From contig CAKJVC010000066.1 of assembly GCA_918026815.1 (NCBI GenBank), positions 558,001 to 622,000 on the forward strand: a DNA stretch of 64,000 bases. Reading direction: 5' to 3'. The notes under the pieces were generated by a model that was not told the origin of the DNA, made no database searches, and saw only the letters and a program-made list of their open reading frames with translations. The stretch's first letter is position 1, and each line of letters opens with the position of its first letter. This document shows positions 33,440 through 45,794 of the stretch, piece after piece. Source of the DNA: Chalara sp. BL73. Its lineage: Eukaryota; Ascomycota; Leotiomycetes; Helotiales. The translations under genes were made by a program, and so were the position numbers.

Positions 33440-34165
33440 GGATAATGGCGGAATGATCGGTTGATACATATGACATATAATGAAGGCTGCTGACTGAAAG
33501 TAGGGTGATCTCCTTGTCATTCGAGAAGGGTGATCTACTTCGTGAGCGAGCTTTTCCGAGACTTTAGGGTGCGTGGTTAGCAGTACTCTCAATAGTATTG
33601 CGGTGTTTTCGCTATACAGCGCTACAATGTCGACCTTTTAAATACCACTCTAGTATTAGGATAAAATTCCTGTAAAATACATCGTATTAATATAAAAATC
33701 TAATACGATACTACACAGTAATAATATGATATATTACTAAAACTAGTTTTGCAAAAAAACGTACTTATTATTTTTGTATTGATACAAGTATTATTTTATA
33801 AAAAATGCACAAAGTTGTAAAACGAGTATATAAAACGCGGTAATCAAAGTGTTATAACCGTGCGTAGTATATAATAATACTATGGTATAGTAAAATATAA
33901 TATAAAATTGCTAATATTGATTGGTGTACGTATACGAAATGACAATATTATATTACGCGGTGTATAGTACAAGGATTTAAGGTCTATATGCCGTGATAAT
34001 ACTATTGAAAACACTGGTGGTTAGTAGAAAGACAGCACAACTTAGCAGCATAACTGTGGTTTCTGACTTGGCGAAAATTATTATCTTGGCGTTCATCTCG
34101 AGTTTTTCAAAGGGTAGTTGCTATCCCTTGGTTAGCAAACTTGATCTGGCACTTGGCAAATAGTT
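33440..34165. other. Very AT-rich block replacing the middle of the P450 pseudogene
   Basis: Most of 33600-33980 is A/T, with many ATA and TATA runs and no ORF. It occupies the place where the I-helix and ExxR exons should be. It could be a RIP-eroded insertion; no terminal repeats are recognisable. Confidence 0.5.
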
Positions 34166-35093
34166 ACCGGGCATCAGAGAAGGCGGTTGCATAGATATTC
34201 GCTGACCAGTTGGGATTTTTTGCCGATTAACCCTTCGATAAGATCTGATCGCTCTGCACCCATTTCTATCCTCTGTAGAAGGTTTTCTTTCACTATGCCC
34301 ATGTGCTCGACTTGCTTTCTGAAAAGGCCTTTGGCGCGAAGCCGCCCTAATAAGGGGATAAATACTGGCAGATTCAATGCTTGCGTGCGGCTATTCTGCT
34401 TGATTGTATGTGTTATCAACTTAATCCATAAGTAGTGTTTACCATTCTCCAGGCATTGAAGTGAGCTATCTAACCCAAACTCTTCAATTATCAAGGATGG
34501 CCCAATTTAGCCACTCCGGAATATTCAACGCTTCGGCACCTCCTTCAGTGTGAGAGTATGGCTTCTTGATCAATAGATCGACATATGAACATATGATGGG
34601 CTCCTGGCCACGCATGCTGCGGCCGCCGAATCCGTGGGCAAGTTGACGGCGAATAAGATTATGCTCATCAGAGGGAGCCGCAATGGTTGACGATACTTCG
34701 CGAGAGAGTAAGCAATAGAAGCGCATATACTTTGGGAATTGCTCATAACCTGGGTGGCCGTAGATATCCCTTCATGCTCGGGGATCAGAGAATGCCAACT
34801 CGCTGGGCGAGATGCGGACCACTGGGCCGTACTGTTGGTGTAGGTCTATGACATGGAATGAAAATTTGCCAGACAGAACTTGATATGCGCGCGGGAAGTG
34901 AGAGATGCGATTGCAAATGGGCCCAGAGAACGAGCGGAAGAGGTGTAAGAACAATCTATAGAATATCGTAGACTTACGTATATGAGGCTCTCTAGGATCA
35001 GTTAACGTCGATGGGTCTCCCAATGAAGCTGGCGTGCTGGATTTGTTAACTTACAATGGCAGCAATAACGAGAGAGAGAAAAAGTAAGTAAGT

Positions 35094-35248
<155 letters not shown>

Positions 35249-36775
35249 AGACAAGAAACGGACGAGTTGCACCTGTTACTAGGAACTATATTTATGTTCT
35301 TCAAAAAGTCTTTTGTCGGAAGCCATTGGAAAGTTCACCGCTGCAGGCTAAAGACATGGCAAGCTTTTTCGGGTGAGCAGCCTTTGCATGACTAGTTATT
35401 GCGCAGGTAGCTGACGTACAAGATCTGCGATGACCCCCGAAATGACTCCAATATTAATAAAGCAGGGCTATAGGGTAATCTGCATTGACTTTGATACGGC
35501 AGGACCTATGAGGTTCTTTAAGAGTGGTCTAGGCAATGCAATAGAACTCGTTCAGGACGTAGATTGGGGAACATTGCAGTCTAGGTAGAGATATATATGC
35601 AAATATAAATGAACTTAACGGAGTCGCGAATGACATACCAAAATGTGAAAACACGCCTCACCCTGGCAGCGATGTGTTTCTGCTGGTGTTGCTTGACGAG
35701 TTGGAAATCAGTCGAACTTTGCCTAAGCACAATTTCAGCATATAATAAACAGCTGTAGGGCTAGACAGCAACAAAATTAAGATAAGTTCATGTTCCAAGG
35801 ATGACAGGCACGCATGCCGGAGAGCCGATTGCACGGGTTGTTGATAGACCAGCAAGCCTCGCTGACATCATTGAATAAGCAAACATCGAGCTTTAAACAG
35901 TCAGGAAAGGTAGGTAGTATATCAACCCTATGGTATTGTACCACAACGCGTTTAAAAAGATCTCAAACTCCCCTACTAGAGCAAATTATTGAAGACTACA
36001 CCTTTTGAGTTTGCGCCGAAAGTGACATCCAAATTCCGTCTCAATTTCATATGTTCGATTGCCTGCCTCTTCAGTCGTAATATGAGGCTGAGGCATATCG
36101 CCCACTGCAGTATCTAAATCCAAGGTACATTTCCACATAGAATCCTCTAGAAAGCCTTTGGAGGTCTTTACTTTAGGCCATTTGTCTAGTCTAATCCGAT
36201 CGGAAGCAAATATTCTTTCGTCCCAGTCTTCCACCAGCACGCATGCTTGCCAGCCGACTTCCACTCAACAATAACGCAACATAACTAATAGCAGGACACC
36301 TGATACAATAGAGAGCGATTGCGGTCTTGTTTTTTGGCACTATTAAATGATAATATAACTACTGCCAAAATGACTGAGTACGTGCTAAAACAAATCTAGT
36401 TAAGTGTTACTTTGTGGTCTGGTTGTTTTTATGTAGTTATTGATTGCTGCTTTAAACACTAGTTGGTTTTCAGTAATGTACACTATTATTGACAATAAAA
36501 GACACGATTCACATAGTTAGTAATTATGCGCGGAGCCTTATACTTCCTTGAAAGTGGTAACACTGGTCTGCCGTAATAGTTGACCCGCAACAAAAGAATA
36601 CGAGGCACGGTGATTATCATGACTAACCAAAGAGCGTTAGCTGTGAGAATTATCAAGGTATTATAGTTTACAGACGCAAAGCCGCAACCGCTCCTTACTG
36701 TATACAAAATGGGGTGTTGTCATACCAAGAGCCATAAGCGAATGTAGCTAGGCGAAGTTAGGGATCCCGTCCCTT
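35249..36775. other. Gene-poor segment with an unrecognised minus-strand ORF
   Basis: The only stretch with protein-like composition is 36264-35986 on the minus strand (92 codons, EVGWQACVLVEDWDERIFAS at the start). It lacks a recognisable domain and may be a remnant. Minus-strand open frames at 36486-36707 and 36720-37055 look like chance. Confidence 0.35.
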
Positions 36776-36863
36776 GTCCCACATGTGGCTTTCCCACAAT
36801 GTAGTTACAACACACTCGACCCCGCCCATAAATGACAGGGGTTTTGTTGATCTCGTCCCACAT
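36776..36863 (+). promoter_or_regulatory. GTCCCACA motifs upstream of the TAXI-like gene
   Basis: GTCCCACAT occurs at 36776-36784 and 36855-36863, with a near match TTCCCACAAT at 36791. They lie 381 and 302 bp upstream of the start at 37157. The same octamer recurs upstream of the other genes of this block. Confidence 0.6.
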
Positions 36864-37156
36864 ATACAGTATTGCAACGCACCTAGCGTATATTTGATAT
36901 TCTTCTATGTATTCAGTAATATAATAGCTCTTGTGGATGGCGGGCTGTGGCGGCCCCCTTCCCACTCTAAAGAGCAGTCTCAATCCTTGAACGTATGTTT
37001 CGTTCACAACCCTAGAAGTTAGCGAAGAACGATAGAGTCCTTCCCAAAGTGACAACGGTTTCCCTCCCCCTTCCCCAACAAGTATCTAACGTACCGCGAC
37101 GCGTATTGGTTGCAAGACTCGAGACTCCTTCTAGCCCTAGGATCCTCATCAACAAC

Positions 37157-38206
37157 ATGGCGCCGCCTGAGCCATCTATCGATAGGTCTGTGACAATGAA
37201 TTTCGTTGGTGATTGGGGCCAAGCAAACTTCCATCGTATTTGCTCATGGCTCACTCAGGAATTCTGCGATCGGAGCGGTCCGCGCAGCAGAGTGGCTATC
37301 TGGAGCATACGAGGTGGCGGAATAGAAGCATTACAGCAAGTCTTTGATGGTGAAGCGCATTTGTGCATCGCCACTCCAGCGGGGCTTCTCCCCGCTGCTT
37401 TGACAGGAGAGGGAGTTTTCAAGTCGACTGGGCCTATGCCGAGTCTGCGAACGCTTGGGGTCTTACCACAGCGTGACCGTATGATGCTGGCAATCCATCC
37501 CAGGTTTGGCATCAAGTCATTTGCAGATCTGCGTCAAGTAAAGCCAGCCCTTCGAATTGCAACGTCAATGGATGATGGCACCAATTTCATTGGATATGTC
37601 GCTATGCGGCTCATGGAAGCCCACGGGATTACGAAGGAAGTTCTGGAGTCGTGGGGAGGATCGTACATCCTTACTACGCGCCCAGAACAATCAATCAAGA
37701 ATATGAGAGTTGGCGACGCTGATGCAGTGTTGCAGGAAGCAATTATGACTCCCTGGTGGCGTGAGTTGATAGAGGGGCAGAAACTCGTTCCCATTCCTGT
37801 GGAGTCAAACGCTATTGCATCCCTTTCCGGCCAGCCCGGATTTCAACTAGCTTCAATCCGAGCAAGTTTTTGGGACTCTGATGAAAATAAGGAGGATATT
37901 CCGGCTCTGGAGTTCTCAGACTTCCTTGTTGTCGTACGGGATGATCTCCCTGACGATATCGCATACCTGCTTACATGGTGCCTGATCGAGCAACGAGACA
38001 GTATCGAGGCGCAATATAGACACTTGCTCCCAGAACGGAGTCCATTGAGCTACCCACTCGATCCCTACGCGATTGCGAAGCCATCCATCCCCTTGCATCC
38101 AGCTGCAGAAAGATACTACAAAGAAGCAGGATATCTGACTGGGTCACAACAGTCCTGTGAGAAGTTGAGTGAAAGGACTAAGCTGACTGATCGAAGCTCA
38201 AAATAG
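37157..38206 (+). CDS. TAXI-family (TRAP solute-receptor-like) protein
   Basis: Single exon, 349 residues from ATG 37157; an in-frame ATG at 37049 would add 36 residues. It resembles bacterial TAXI/NMT1-like periplasmic binding proteins: an early Gly-rich region (SIRGGGIEALQQVFDGEAHLCIATPAGL), GIKSFADLRQVKPALRIATS in the middle, and later DADAVLQEAIMTPWW. Bacterial relatives carry a signal peptide and work with TRAP membrane subunits. Here no signal peptide is seen and fungi lack TRAP permeases, so it is probably cytosolic with a changed role, such as ligand sensing or an enzyme. Intronless form and bacterial family suggest horizontal transfer. Two GTCCCACA sites lie upstream. Confidence 0.72.
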   Translation: MAPPEPSIDRSVTMNFVGDWGQANFHRICSWLTQEFCDRSGPRSRVAIWSIRGGGIEALQQVFDGEAHLCIATPAGLLPAALTGEGVFKSTGPMPSLRTLGVLPQRDRMMLAIHPRFGIKSFADLRQVKPALRIATSMDDGTNFIGYVAMRLMEAHGITKEVLESWGGSYILTTRPEQSIKNMRVGDADAVLQEAIMTPWWRELIEGQKLVPIPVESNAIASLSGQPGFQLASIRASFWDSDENKEDIPALEFSDFLVVVRDDLPDDIAYLLTWCLIEQRDSIEAQYRHLLPERSPLSYPLDPYAIAKPSIPLHPAAERYYKEAGYLTGSQQSCEKLSERTKLTDRSSK

Positions 38207-38522
38207 CTCAAAAGCTTTTGATGGCCAGCTGTATTTTACAAGTTACTAGGTATGCATAGAGCTATATATCTCAGACATTATCTAATACATTGGTGTGAGC
38301 ATCCCCAAGTTCATCGATAATCATCTATATATGTCAGACCTTTGATTAGGTCCTGTAATATGGAGGTAATAGTATCGAATAGAGTATATGTAATTGATTG
38401 AAGAGCTAGAATAGAATCTATCTACACGATGATAAATAGCCGTTGCCATGCCAAGAGATTACTAAACAAAATCCAGCCAATAGGCATGGCCGTTTCACAA
38501 TATATCACCTCTCTAGTACGTT
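38207..38522. other. Convergent 3' spacer
   Basis: AT-rich spacer between the convergent TAXI-like and NmrA-like genes; nothing else recognised. Confidence 0.5.
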
Positions 38523-39323
38523 TTATGTCTTCTTAGGGAACAAGTAATTAGTCAAGTGCGCAAACATGCCCCGAGAGATTAGGCGAAATATTGTCGGAGC
38601 GTAGCGCAGGAATCTATCACCCTCCTTGCTTGACACTCCAACGGCATCAAGTGTATCATATCCAGGGTTGAGAACCAACTCCGCAAATGCAGCCCCAAGA
38701 TCCGGGTAAGAAACAGCTAGCTGAACTGCTTCGGTGCTGATTTCGTATCCAGAGCCCTCATCATCTACCAGTAGAGGAGGCTGGATGAGGACGACAGAAA
38801 GAAGGCTTGTGCTTTCCAGATACCGTCTTTGTGCTATAACGAGATCAGCATAAGGATGGCTAAATGCCGTTTTGATGAGCCAATGAACTACTGGCAGACG
38901 TGCTGCAGCGAAGCGGGGATTGTAGGTTGCTGACGACAGCAAAAATAGACGGGGCTTCTGGTAGTCCTTTTTTGTCGCTTTCAACTCTTCTAGAGAGGTG
39001 AGGATAGAGTTGGCGGCATCCTGTAAAATGCGGACACCAGGGATGTTGTCATTCTCGCCTAACGTGCAAATGATTATCTGAGCATTAAAAACACAGCTCC
39101 TAACTACTTCGAGGTCGGTAATTGAGCCTTGGCAAAGCGTGATATGCGGGTGCGGCTCGATGTCCGGAAACAGATCGAGAAGTTTGGCCTTGGAACGTAC
39201 ATAAATTTGCAATCGTAATGAAGCGGATTCTGTCTGGGAGAGAAGATGGCGGAGTAGCGCTCGGCCAGTGTGGCCGGTGGCGCCGAACATGGCAATGGTG
39301 CGGATTTCAGGTTGGCCCACCAT
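38523..39323 (-). CDS. NmrA-like NAD(P)-binding Rossmann protein
   Basis: Single exon, 266 residues. The N-terminal nucleotide-binding loop reads FGATGHTGRALLRHLL at residues 13-28, the GxxGxxG of atypical SDR/NAD(P)H-binding proteins. It is followed by VRSKAKL and GSITD, and by LLSSATYNP in the middle. The classical Tyr-x3-Lys pair is not obvious, so it may be a sensor or an atypical reductase. The length is normal and the frame intact. A GTCCCACA site 211 bp upstream (39534) ties it to the catabolic block. Confidence 0.78.
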   Translation of the reverse strand: MVGQPEIRTIAMFGATGHTGRALLRHLLSQTESASLRLQIYVRSKAKLLDLFPDIEPHPHITLCQGSITDLEVVRSCVFNAQIIICTLGENDNIPGVRILQDAANSILTSLEELKATKKDYQKPRLFLLSSATYNPRFAAARLPVVHWLIKTAFSHPYADLVIAQRRYLESTSLLSVVLIQPPLLVDDEGSGYEISTEAVQLAVSYPDLGAAFAELVLNPGYDTLDAVGVSSKEGDRFLRYAPTIFRLISRGMFAHLTNYLFPKKT

Positions 39324-39533
39324 TATTTCGCCTTTGCTTTGAACTAATGAACGAGGAAAAGTCTGTCCTGCAAGTAGGTTCTTCGCTTTCTAATTTTCAA
39401 ATAATGAAATGGAGAAAGTAATATGCTATATGTAAACCCGCATCAAGTAGTATCCGACAGGTTGTGTTTGCATTATTGAGGCAGGATAATGAAACTAGCG
39501 TCCGTTCGCACGCGGGGCCGCCGAGCTAAACAT

Positions 39534-39541
39534 GTCCCACA
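39534..39541 (+). promoter_or_regulatory. GTCCCACA motif upstream of the NmrA-like gene
   Basis: GTCCCACA at 39534-39541, about 211 bp upstream of the start codon at 39323 (minus-strand gene). Confidence 0.55.
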
Positions 39542-40565
39542 AATGGCGTTCCCCCTTGCTATAATACTATACTGGAGTTTAGAGCATTACTACGCGTGCA
39601 TAAAATTCAAAGCCACATTACGAATAGGCATCTCAGGCGCGGTCCTAGCAAAACACTTTGGTTGTCGACTGTAGAGCTTGGCGGAATGATTTGACCAGCG
39701 ACTGATACATCACGCCCCCCTTTCCCATGTAAAGTTGATTTTCTGCCAATTATATAATTTTAGGGATTACTGACTAAAATTCCGATCTATAGTAAAGAGA
39801 TTGTATTATGAGGATATGTGCAAAAGACTAAAGAAATCGATATCCCTATTGACTGCTAGCTGAGAGGGGCATAACCATAGAAATATCACAAAATATAATA
39901 AGACGACATCGAGGCTAGAGTCGTACAAGGGTGGATATATACCAATTCGCTCCACTGTTGATAGTGACATTGTGGTCTCTTCATCTATGATATCTCATTG
40001 CTGACACATCTCAGACCCAGTATGCCTAGTATTCCGCCTTGGCTATTACTTTCAGCGGTATTCTGGCCGCTAGATAACGACACATATCAATTCGGTAAAC
40101 TGTGTAAAAAGCTTATTTGCAACCAATTTTGAAATATTTGTTCTCTTAATCGGATTCAGCTACATACTTTATTGTAGGATGTAGCGCTCCTGTGGACACA
40201 ACTGTAGCTCTACCAACTGATAGGATGTCCGACCTTCGTCTAGGACTCTTTTCCTAGATTCTCCTTCGATTAGATATTGTGTTATGAATCTCGATGTATA
40301 GACCCAAAAAAAAGAGAGAAACTGAAGATAACTGCTGGAACTCGCCAACAGACGATTTTCAGAGCCAGCTATTGTCAAGTTCTTTGCCCACATCTCAAGA
40401 GAGTTTTATACCGCTACGAGTGCAGCATTAATAATGATGTATATGTAGGTATATCCAATTAAAAACTTTCACTCTTAAAGTTCGGTGGAGGACAGTGCTA
40501 GGCGACTAGGCCGTCATTATTTACAGAGACCCCTCCACGAGCCTGCTAATGGCCCAGCCATATTC
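39542..40565. other. Gene-free segment
   Basis: AT-rich. The minus strand around 40190-40260 contains TCAGTTGGTAGAGC, like a tRNA D-arm/A-box, but no T-arm, so it is not called as a tRNA. No other feature seen. Confidence 0.4.
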
Positions 40566-43509
40566 TCAAGCCTCATGCATGATACTGTCTGGAAGATATA
40601 TATCGTCGGTTCCATCTGCGTATGCAAGGATCAACAATGTATTTGCATATCGTTGTGCAACACCCCAGTGCCCAATACGCTGTAGGATATCAATGACTTT
40701 ATGTATCATACCTGCCGCGACGTTTGGTTTAATCTCGTATGGTGTGTTACATTTATATGGGGAGTTCGAATCATTCGTAATATCAGCTTCGGGAGGCGTG
40801 CACATGACACTCGAAGTAGGTTCCGACGCTCCAAATAGATGCTGCATAACAGTCGTTCCTTGCGAAGTAATCTCTGAAAATTCTGTTCTATGATCGGGCT
40901 GGACCGCGGAGCCTTCGTTACCTCCATTTCTAGCGCCACCCTGCCCGGGAATGACGGGAGAGGGGCGTCGAAAGCGCTTGAAGCAGTAGCTAGCGATACC
41001 TGCCAAAAAAAGGCAATGTGGTATGTGAATTGCTGGTTCAGAGTCAAACCTCATGGCACCGATGGCATGGAGTAATGCTTGAGCGTGTAGGATGCATCTT
41101 TCCGACTCCTTGGAATTTGCCCACTCGACGGCGGCGGTATGAGCTGACTCCAAAGCAGCGTCCTCGGCAACATCGCGACCAATTGCTCGCTCCAAGAGAT
41201 CGAAATTGGCAAAAAGACTCATAAAAACTGTATGCCAAAGGCCGGGAAGGCATAGTGGGTCTGACCAGGAGTCATTTCTTAATCCATTCAAAGTACCCTC
41301 GTCTTGAAAAGTATGATGCCAGTTTATAAGAGCATCAACATATGTGACGCGGTTGAGTGAACCTGGACAGACTTGGTTTAACTGCTGTTGCTCATTGATT
41401 GTGGCGGCGAGAGTATATAGCGCGAAATATGCAGTGTAATAGTTTGTCCTAAGTCTAGGATCTTTTTGTGACAAAGAACCAAGGTCATTACTTGTGTGTA
41501 GGACTTCTCGAATAGGCAATCGCGATGCCGAGCGAATTAGCATTTGCTCTTTCCATTTTATTGCGGTTGGTGCATTGAAGAGGTCATCGTCAGCTGCGAC
41601 TGGTGTTTGTGCTAACACGTGTCGTAGGAGTTTTTCATGGTGGAACATGCAAGCAAGCTTGGCATCGTGAATATATAACCCTATCACAGTCCTGGATTTA
41701 TTGTGTTTCAGCCTCGAACTGTCATACTCTAATATGCTGTATACCTGATGACTTCTTCCGACCTAGCCCATGATTTCCAGGCGTCTTCTAAATCAGTGCC
41801 GGTGAGATCTTCGAGCTCGGGATGATTTTCTTGGGACTTGAACATCCCACATTTCCTAGCCCACTATTGTATGCAAAATTTTGTTACCATCAAGAACTGT
41901 ATTGGTGGATGCAAAAACTTACAGCAATGATGGTACCATGAAAAGCTTGTACAATTACTAGATGCTTCGGGACCTTTTACATAGTCTGATTTTAGAAAAT
42001 GTGATGCTAATCTCAAACAGTGAAACCGGAAACGGCCAGCTTACTCCGGACAGAAAACCAAAAGTTTGACCAATCAAAGCAGCTTGTATCATCGAACGTG
42101 CCTCAGCAGGGTCGTAGACTAACTTCTCCCACTATCCAGCATTAGTATTTTTCAGTGTCTTAAGACTCGATTACACAAACAGAAGCCAAGATTGCCTTAT
42201 TTAATCTTTCAAATACTCGCGTTCCCTGTGCTGCAGCAGATTTCGATCCAAGAAGTAGGCTCCCTATCGATGTGATTGAGAGTAGGAGAAGCGAGTTTTC
42301 AGATGTCGGCCGAAACGTTTGGCTATGAATAACTGGGAATAAGGGGCTAAATTTAGAGAAGTAGACTTGTACAGATAGGTTCTCCCATAGGTATAAGCTA
42401 AGATTCCGGAGTTTTTCTGTGTGAACATACCAAAAAATTCGTTGACGGCAATGGCTCATCGATCATATGTGTTCTAAGGCGCTGCGTTATCCTGTGACGA
42501 AAATTGTCTCCTATATCAGTCCTAATGGCGCCAGTAGCTGGTGTCAAGTTCCCAGTGGTCAAGGCACTATTATCCTCTCCATCTGGGCGATCAAAGTGGG
42601 AAAACCATCCTCGATGAACGTCGTCGTTTGCCAGCTTTCTCCTTTGCCGGGCAACATGGTCCAAACACTCCTCCGCATATGTATCGCTAGCTCTTGAGGC
42701 TATAAGTGCCTGTGGTTGGAAAAGGGGTTCTTGGACATCAATAGTAGCTGAAACAGAAGTGTTCAACGCTTGAAGATCAAAATCATAATCATTCAGCCAG
42801 GACGAGCCCGGGGACATGCATGGGGGTACCCAGATGCTATGTGGTACCGTTAATGCCTCATTGAAATTGAGCATTGCCGCTGGTTCCATATTCCCTATAC
42901 CTCCTGGTTGACTCTTTGCTTGTGATATCAAGGGCATAGTGGGATCTAGATTTATTCCCGGAGCAATTTTTGAGGCATTATTGGGGAAAGATTGTGGTTC
43001 CATTTCATACCTGTTCTGTACGGCACTGCTATTTGCCGATATTGTAGCTTCAGACTCGCAGTATTCGAGCAGGCCAATGTTGGATCCTAGATTCGCACGT
43101 GGGGTTTGGCTAGCATTATTATTCGAGCTGTGATCGTTTAAATTAAGGTTGGATGTATTTTCATGCGTAGTAAGTAACCATGCGCCATCGCCCTGCGATG
43201 GGGGTACTGCATTACCATGTGTCTTGTAGTGTCGAAGTAAGGTATCACTGTGGTCATGAGCTTTTTCATACCACGAAATTGCAAAGAGTAGTATTACCGT
43301 CGTATGTATACTTTGTTACAAATGGTGCAGCGGAACGGCTTCTCTTTGGTGTGGCTTCGCTCATGTCGCGAGAGGTGCTCTGTCTTTGAGAAAGCAGCAT
43401 CACAGTATTTACAACGCTTATCTTTCCTAACTTCGCTCGGCTTTGCCCTCGCGCCATGACTCTCCCTTGCGAGGCTCGCTTGCAAGGATGTGCTATTGAG
43501 TTGCAACAT
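40566..43509 (-). CDS. C2H2 zinc-finger transcription factor with fungal_trans domain
   Basis: Multi-exon gene from 43509. Two C2H2 fingers: CKYCDAAFSKTEHLSRHERSH and CTICNKVYIRRDTLLRHYKTH. The second is completed across a 52-nt intron (about 43289-43238). A disordered Ser/Asn-rich linker follows, then the fungal_trans domain with PLPSTNFL joined by a 49-nt intron to NLSVQVYFSKFSPLFPVIH, then SLLLLSITSIGSLLLGS. The last exon (41687-40566) has WHTVFMSLFANFDLLERAIG. Frames remain open across inferred introns. Two-finger C2H2 plus fungal_trans regulators often control nearby catabolic genes. It sits centrally in the GTCCCACA-marked block, which makes it the best candidate to bind that motif; its own promoter lacks an exact copy. 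Confidence 0.85.
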
Positions 43510-44485
43510 CCTCCGATCTCAATCGGCGACATTTAGTATGCAGGTCTGATGCCGCCAGATGGACGTTCTAAAGCTTCTGAGAATAAGGTACTCTCAAAGA
43601 AACGGTCATGTTTGGGATTGACTTACTTGACTTGTGAAAGAAATTGTGGGGAGCGCTAGGCAGGGAGGATTCCACGCTAGCTGTTTTAAGTCGGAATATG
43701 CGAGTTCGTAGGGTGTGCATGCATCAAATATTATATTCATGTGGAGATGGTGCCAAGGAAGCACATCACGTGCATCCCCTTTTCAACGTAGATTACCACT
43801 CATCAGTCTGCAAGGTCCCAGCTGTTGACCAGCAGTACCGGTCTCCTTAGTTCTGTCGTCCGTTATCTTGACAGGTTTGTAAATAATTAAGTTCCTACCT
43901 TCATCTATCTACGAGCCGGTTCGGTGATCGACTGAAATCTAATGACGTGCCCTGCGCCTCCCTGGACTTGCAGCAGTGAATTCGTTGGTATAAAGACATC
44001 CAAGGTATATATGCACATGCCCCTGAGCCGGCTAATTCATTATCGTTGAATTGCTCTTACTCGTAAGAACTCGTCCTGAGTGAGTGGGATCGGCACAGCC
44101 TGGCCGCGGTTTGAAGTTTATGTTTACCCTCTCCCAGCAGTGCCTCATTGTGTGAATTTTTGTTCGAAAGAAAGCGAGAGCACCAATAACCATATCATAA
44201 GGAAAGGGCTCTTACTCCAAGTGCTGATGGATAGTTGTAGAAACACTTCAGGAGCTGCCTTATCTAACTGACCACTGGAATCTAAAAGTGGAATAGTTTA
44301 TTCAATATAATATTTGAGGCTCTGAGTTAACCTCTGATCGAATTATCCACTCTAAGCATTTTTATGATCAACCCCCTCTAGCATATTTTTGAGTTGTATA
44401 TTCGATGAGCAGTTCCAAAGAATGCTTAGCTACATGAAATAGTAACAGGCGTTCAACAGCCGTGCCAGGTTGTGTGCGGTATAGT
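43510..44485. other. Intergenic region upstream of the C2H2 regulator
   Basis: Holds the promoter of the regulator. No ORF of note over about 0.97 kb and no exact GTCCCACA copy. Confidence 0.45.
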
Positions 44486-45547
44486 TTATTCGTACCGGAT
44501 CTTGTTGATCAAGGCGCCAATTTTCTCAATGCGCACACGTATATCGCCACCATCCTGCAAGACAACGCGAGGTTCCCTGAAGAAGCCTATACCGGCGGGG
44601 GTTCCTATTAGGAATATCGTTCCCGCTTCCAATGTAGTGCCTTGAGAAAGATACGATATATGTTTTCGAATGTTAAATATCATGTCTCTGATTTCATGAA
44701 TGAGCTCCAAGCTGACGTAGCTGTGGGTCTGTGCCTTACCTCGTGTGGCCGCCTTGCACGATATCACCGTTATATATCGCCTGTACTCGAAGATCATATG
44801 GATTTTTAATAATAGACGGTGATACCAGAACGGGATCTGAGGAGATTAAAAATCAATGAAATGAAAATATTATATTAGCATTCATACCAATGGGGCAACT
44901 GTTATCACGGCCTTTAGCATGCTCCATTGAGCTGTAATGAGTTACATATTGCGAGCGGAAATGTCATTTGCGGCAGTGTAGCCTAAGACATAATCTAGAG
45001 CATCCTCCTCTGGTATGTCGCGACCAGTTTTACCCACGACAAAACAAAGCTCGGCTTCGAAATCGCATGTGCCGTCCTGAGCACATTTTGGAATATTGAC
45101 AGCTGCTAGGTATGGTCCAATCAATGCAGATCGAGGCTTTGTGAACAATACTGGCACTTTTGGAAGCGGCAACTTTGCCTCCTATAAATGATTTCAGTAT
45201 TTTACGAAGAGTTAGGTTGTGGCTTCATACCGCTGCATGGTCCTTGTAGTTCAGACCTAAGCAGCAAATGTAATTGCACAGCTTCCTGTCTACAGGTGAT
45301 AACAACTGTAGAACCGGCTATAGTTAGAGCACGATCCTATCTAAATTATGTTCACGTACATGTTTAACTGTCAAGATTGTTTCCGTAATCTGCCCATTAA
45401 TATCGTGCTAACAATTAGGTAGGCTTCTACCACTACCCCCTCAAAGATGTCCAGGCCTACATCTCTGCTAGTGTCTAAAAGTTGTCCCAGGTGCTGCTGA
45501 TTATCCTCGTGAGCAATGAAACGAATAAGGTGAGTCCACGATGGCAT
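44486..45547 (-). pseudogene. Fumarylacetoacetate hydrolase-family gene, broken
   Basis: Start MPSWTHLIRFIAHED at 45547. FAH-family blocks: CCLGLNYKDHAA, LPKVPVLFTKP, the metal-binding stretch DFEAELCFVVGKTG, AANDISARNM and the C-terminal LSQGTTLEAGTIFLIGTPAGIGF. Breaks: a one-base loss after EAYLIVST (about 45395), a TAA after SARNM (about 44941), and a one-base loss near 44920 before AKGRDNSCPIG. Introns at about 44868-44818 and around 44700 look normal. The family hydrolyses or decarboxylates acylpyruvates and 2-hydroxy-dienoates, common after ring cleavage. It shares a promoter region with the divergent monooxygenase. Confidence 0.8.
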
Positions 45548-45794
45548 CCTTGAGGATTTGTTCTCAATATCGCAGTGCTCGGTCAAAGCAGCACTCTGCT
45601 CGCAATGGCTGGCTGTGTAGAATAGAACATAAGTCAGGAACAGGAGCAGCATGAATGGTTGAATTACACTTGATGTGATTCCGGATCACACTTTTGCTTT
45701 AATTGACTTAATATAGACATACTGTTGTCATTCTAAAGTACCGCCAGTGTCCGTGGGGACTAACGGTTCGTCTTCCATTCGGTTATGGAGAGTA

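Larger units (their letters stand above)
33079..35023 (-). pseudogene. Broken third cytochrome P450
   Basis: Minus-strand pieces in order: 35023-34772 (QQYGPVVRISPSELAF, hinge altered to SFSGPICNRIS where PGPW is expected), 34726-34484 (RRQLAHGFGGRSMRGQEP and LNIPEWLNW), 34494-34174 (middle helices ending GLIGKKS), then 33315-33079 (GDPAFKGDKLDAMQPFSVGP). The I-helix and ExxR region is absent: 33316-34173 is AT-rich sequence with a 43-bp tandem repeat instead. The heme loop is destroyed after FSVGP. It resembles the intact P450 at 25.5 kb, so it may be an old duplicate or a lost extra tailoring step of the cluster. Confidence 0.8.

Noticed and set aside
40180..40260. tRNA gene on the minus strand
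   Set aside because: A D-arm-like TCAGTTGGTAGAGC is present, but there is no GGTTCGA-type T-arm at the right distance and no acceptor-stem pairing.
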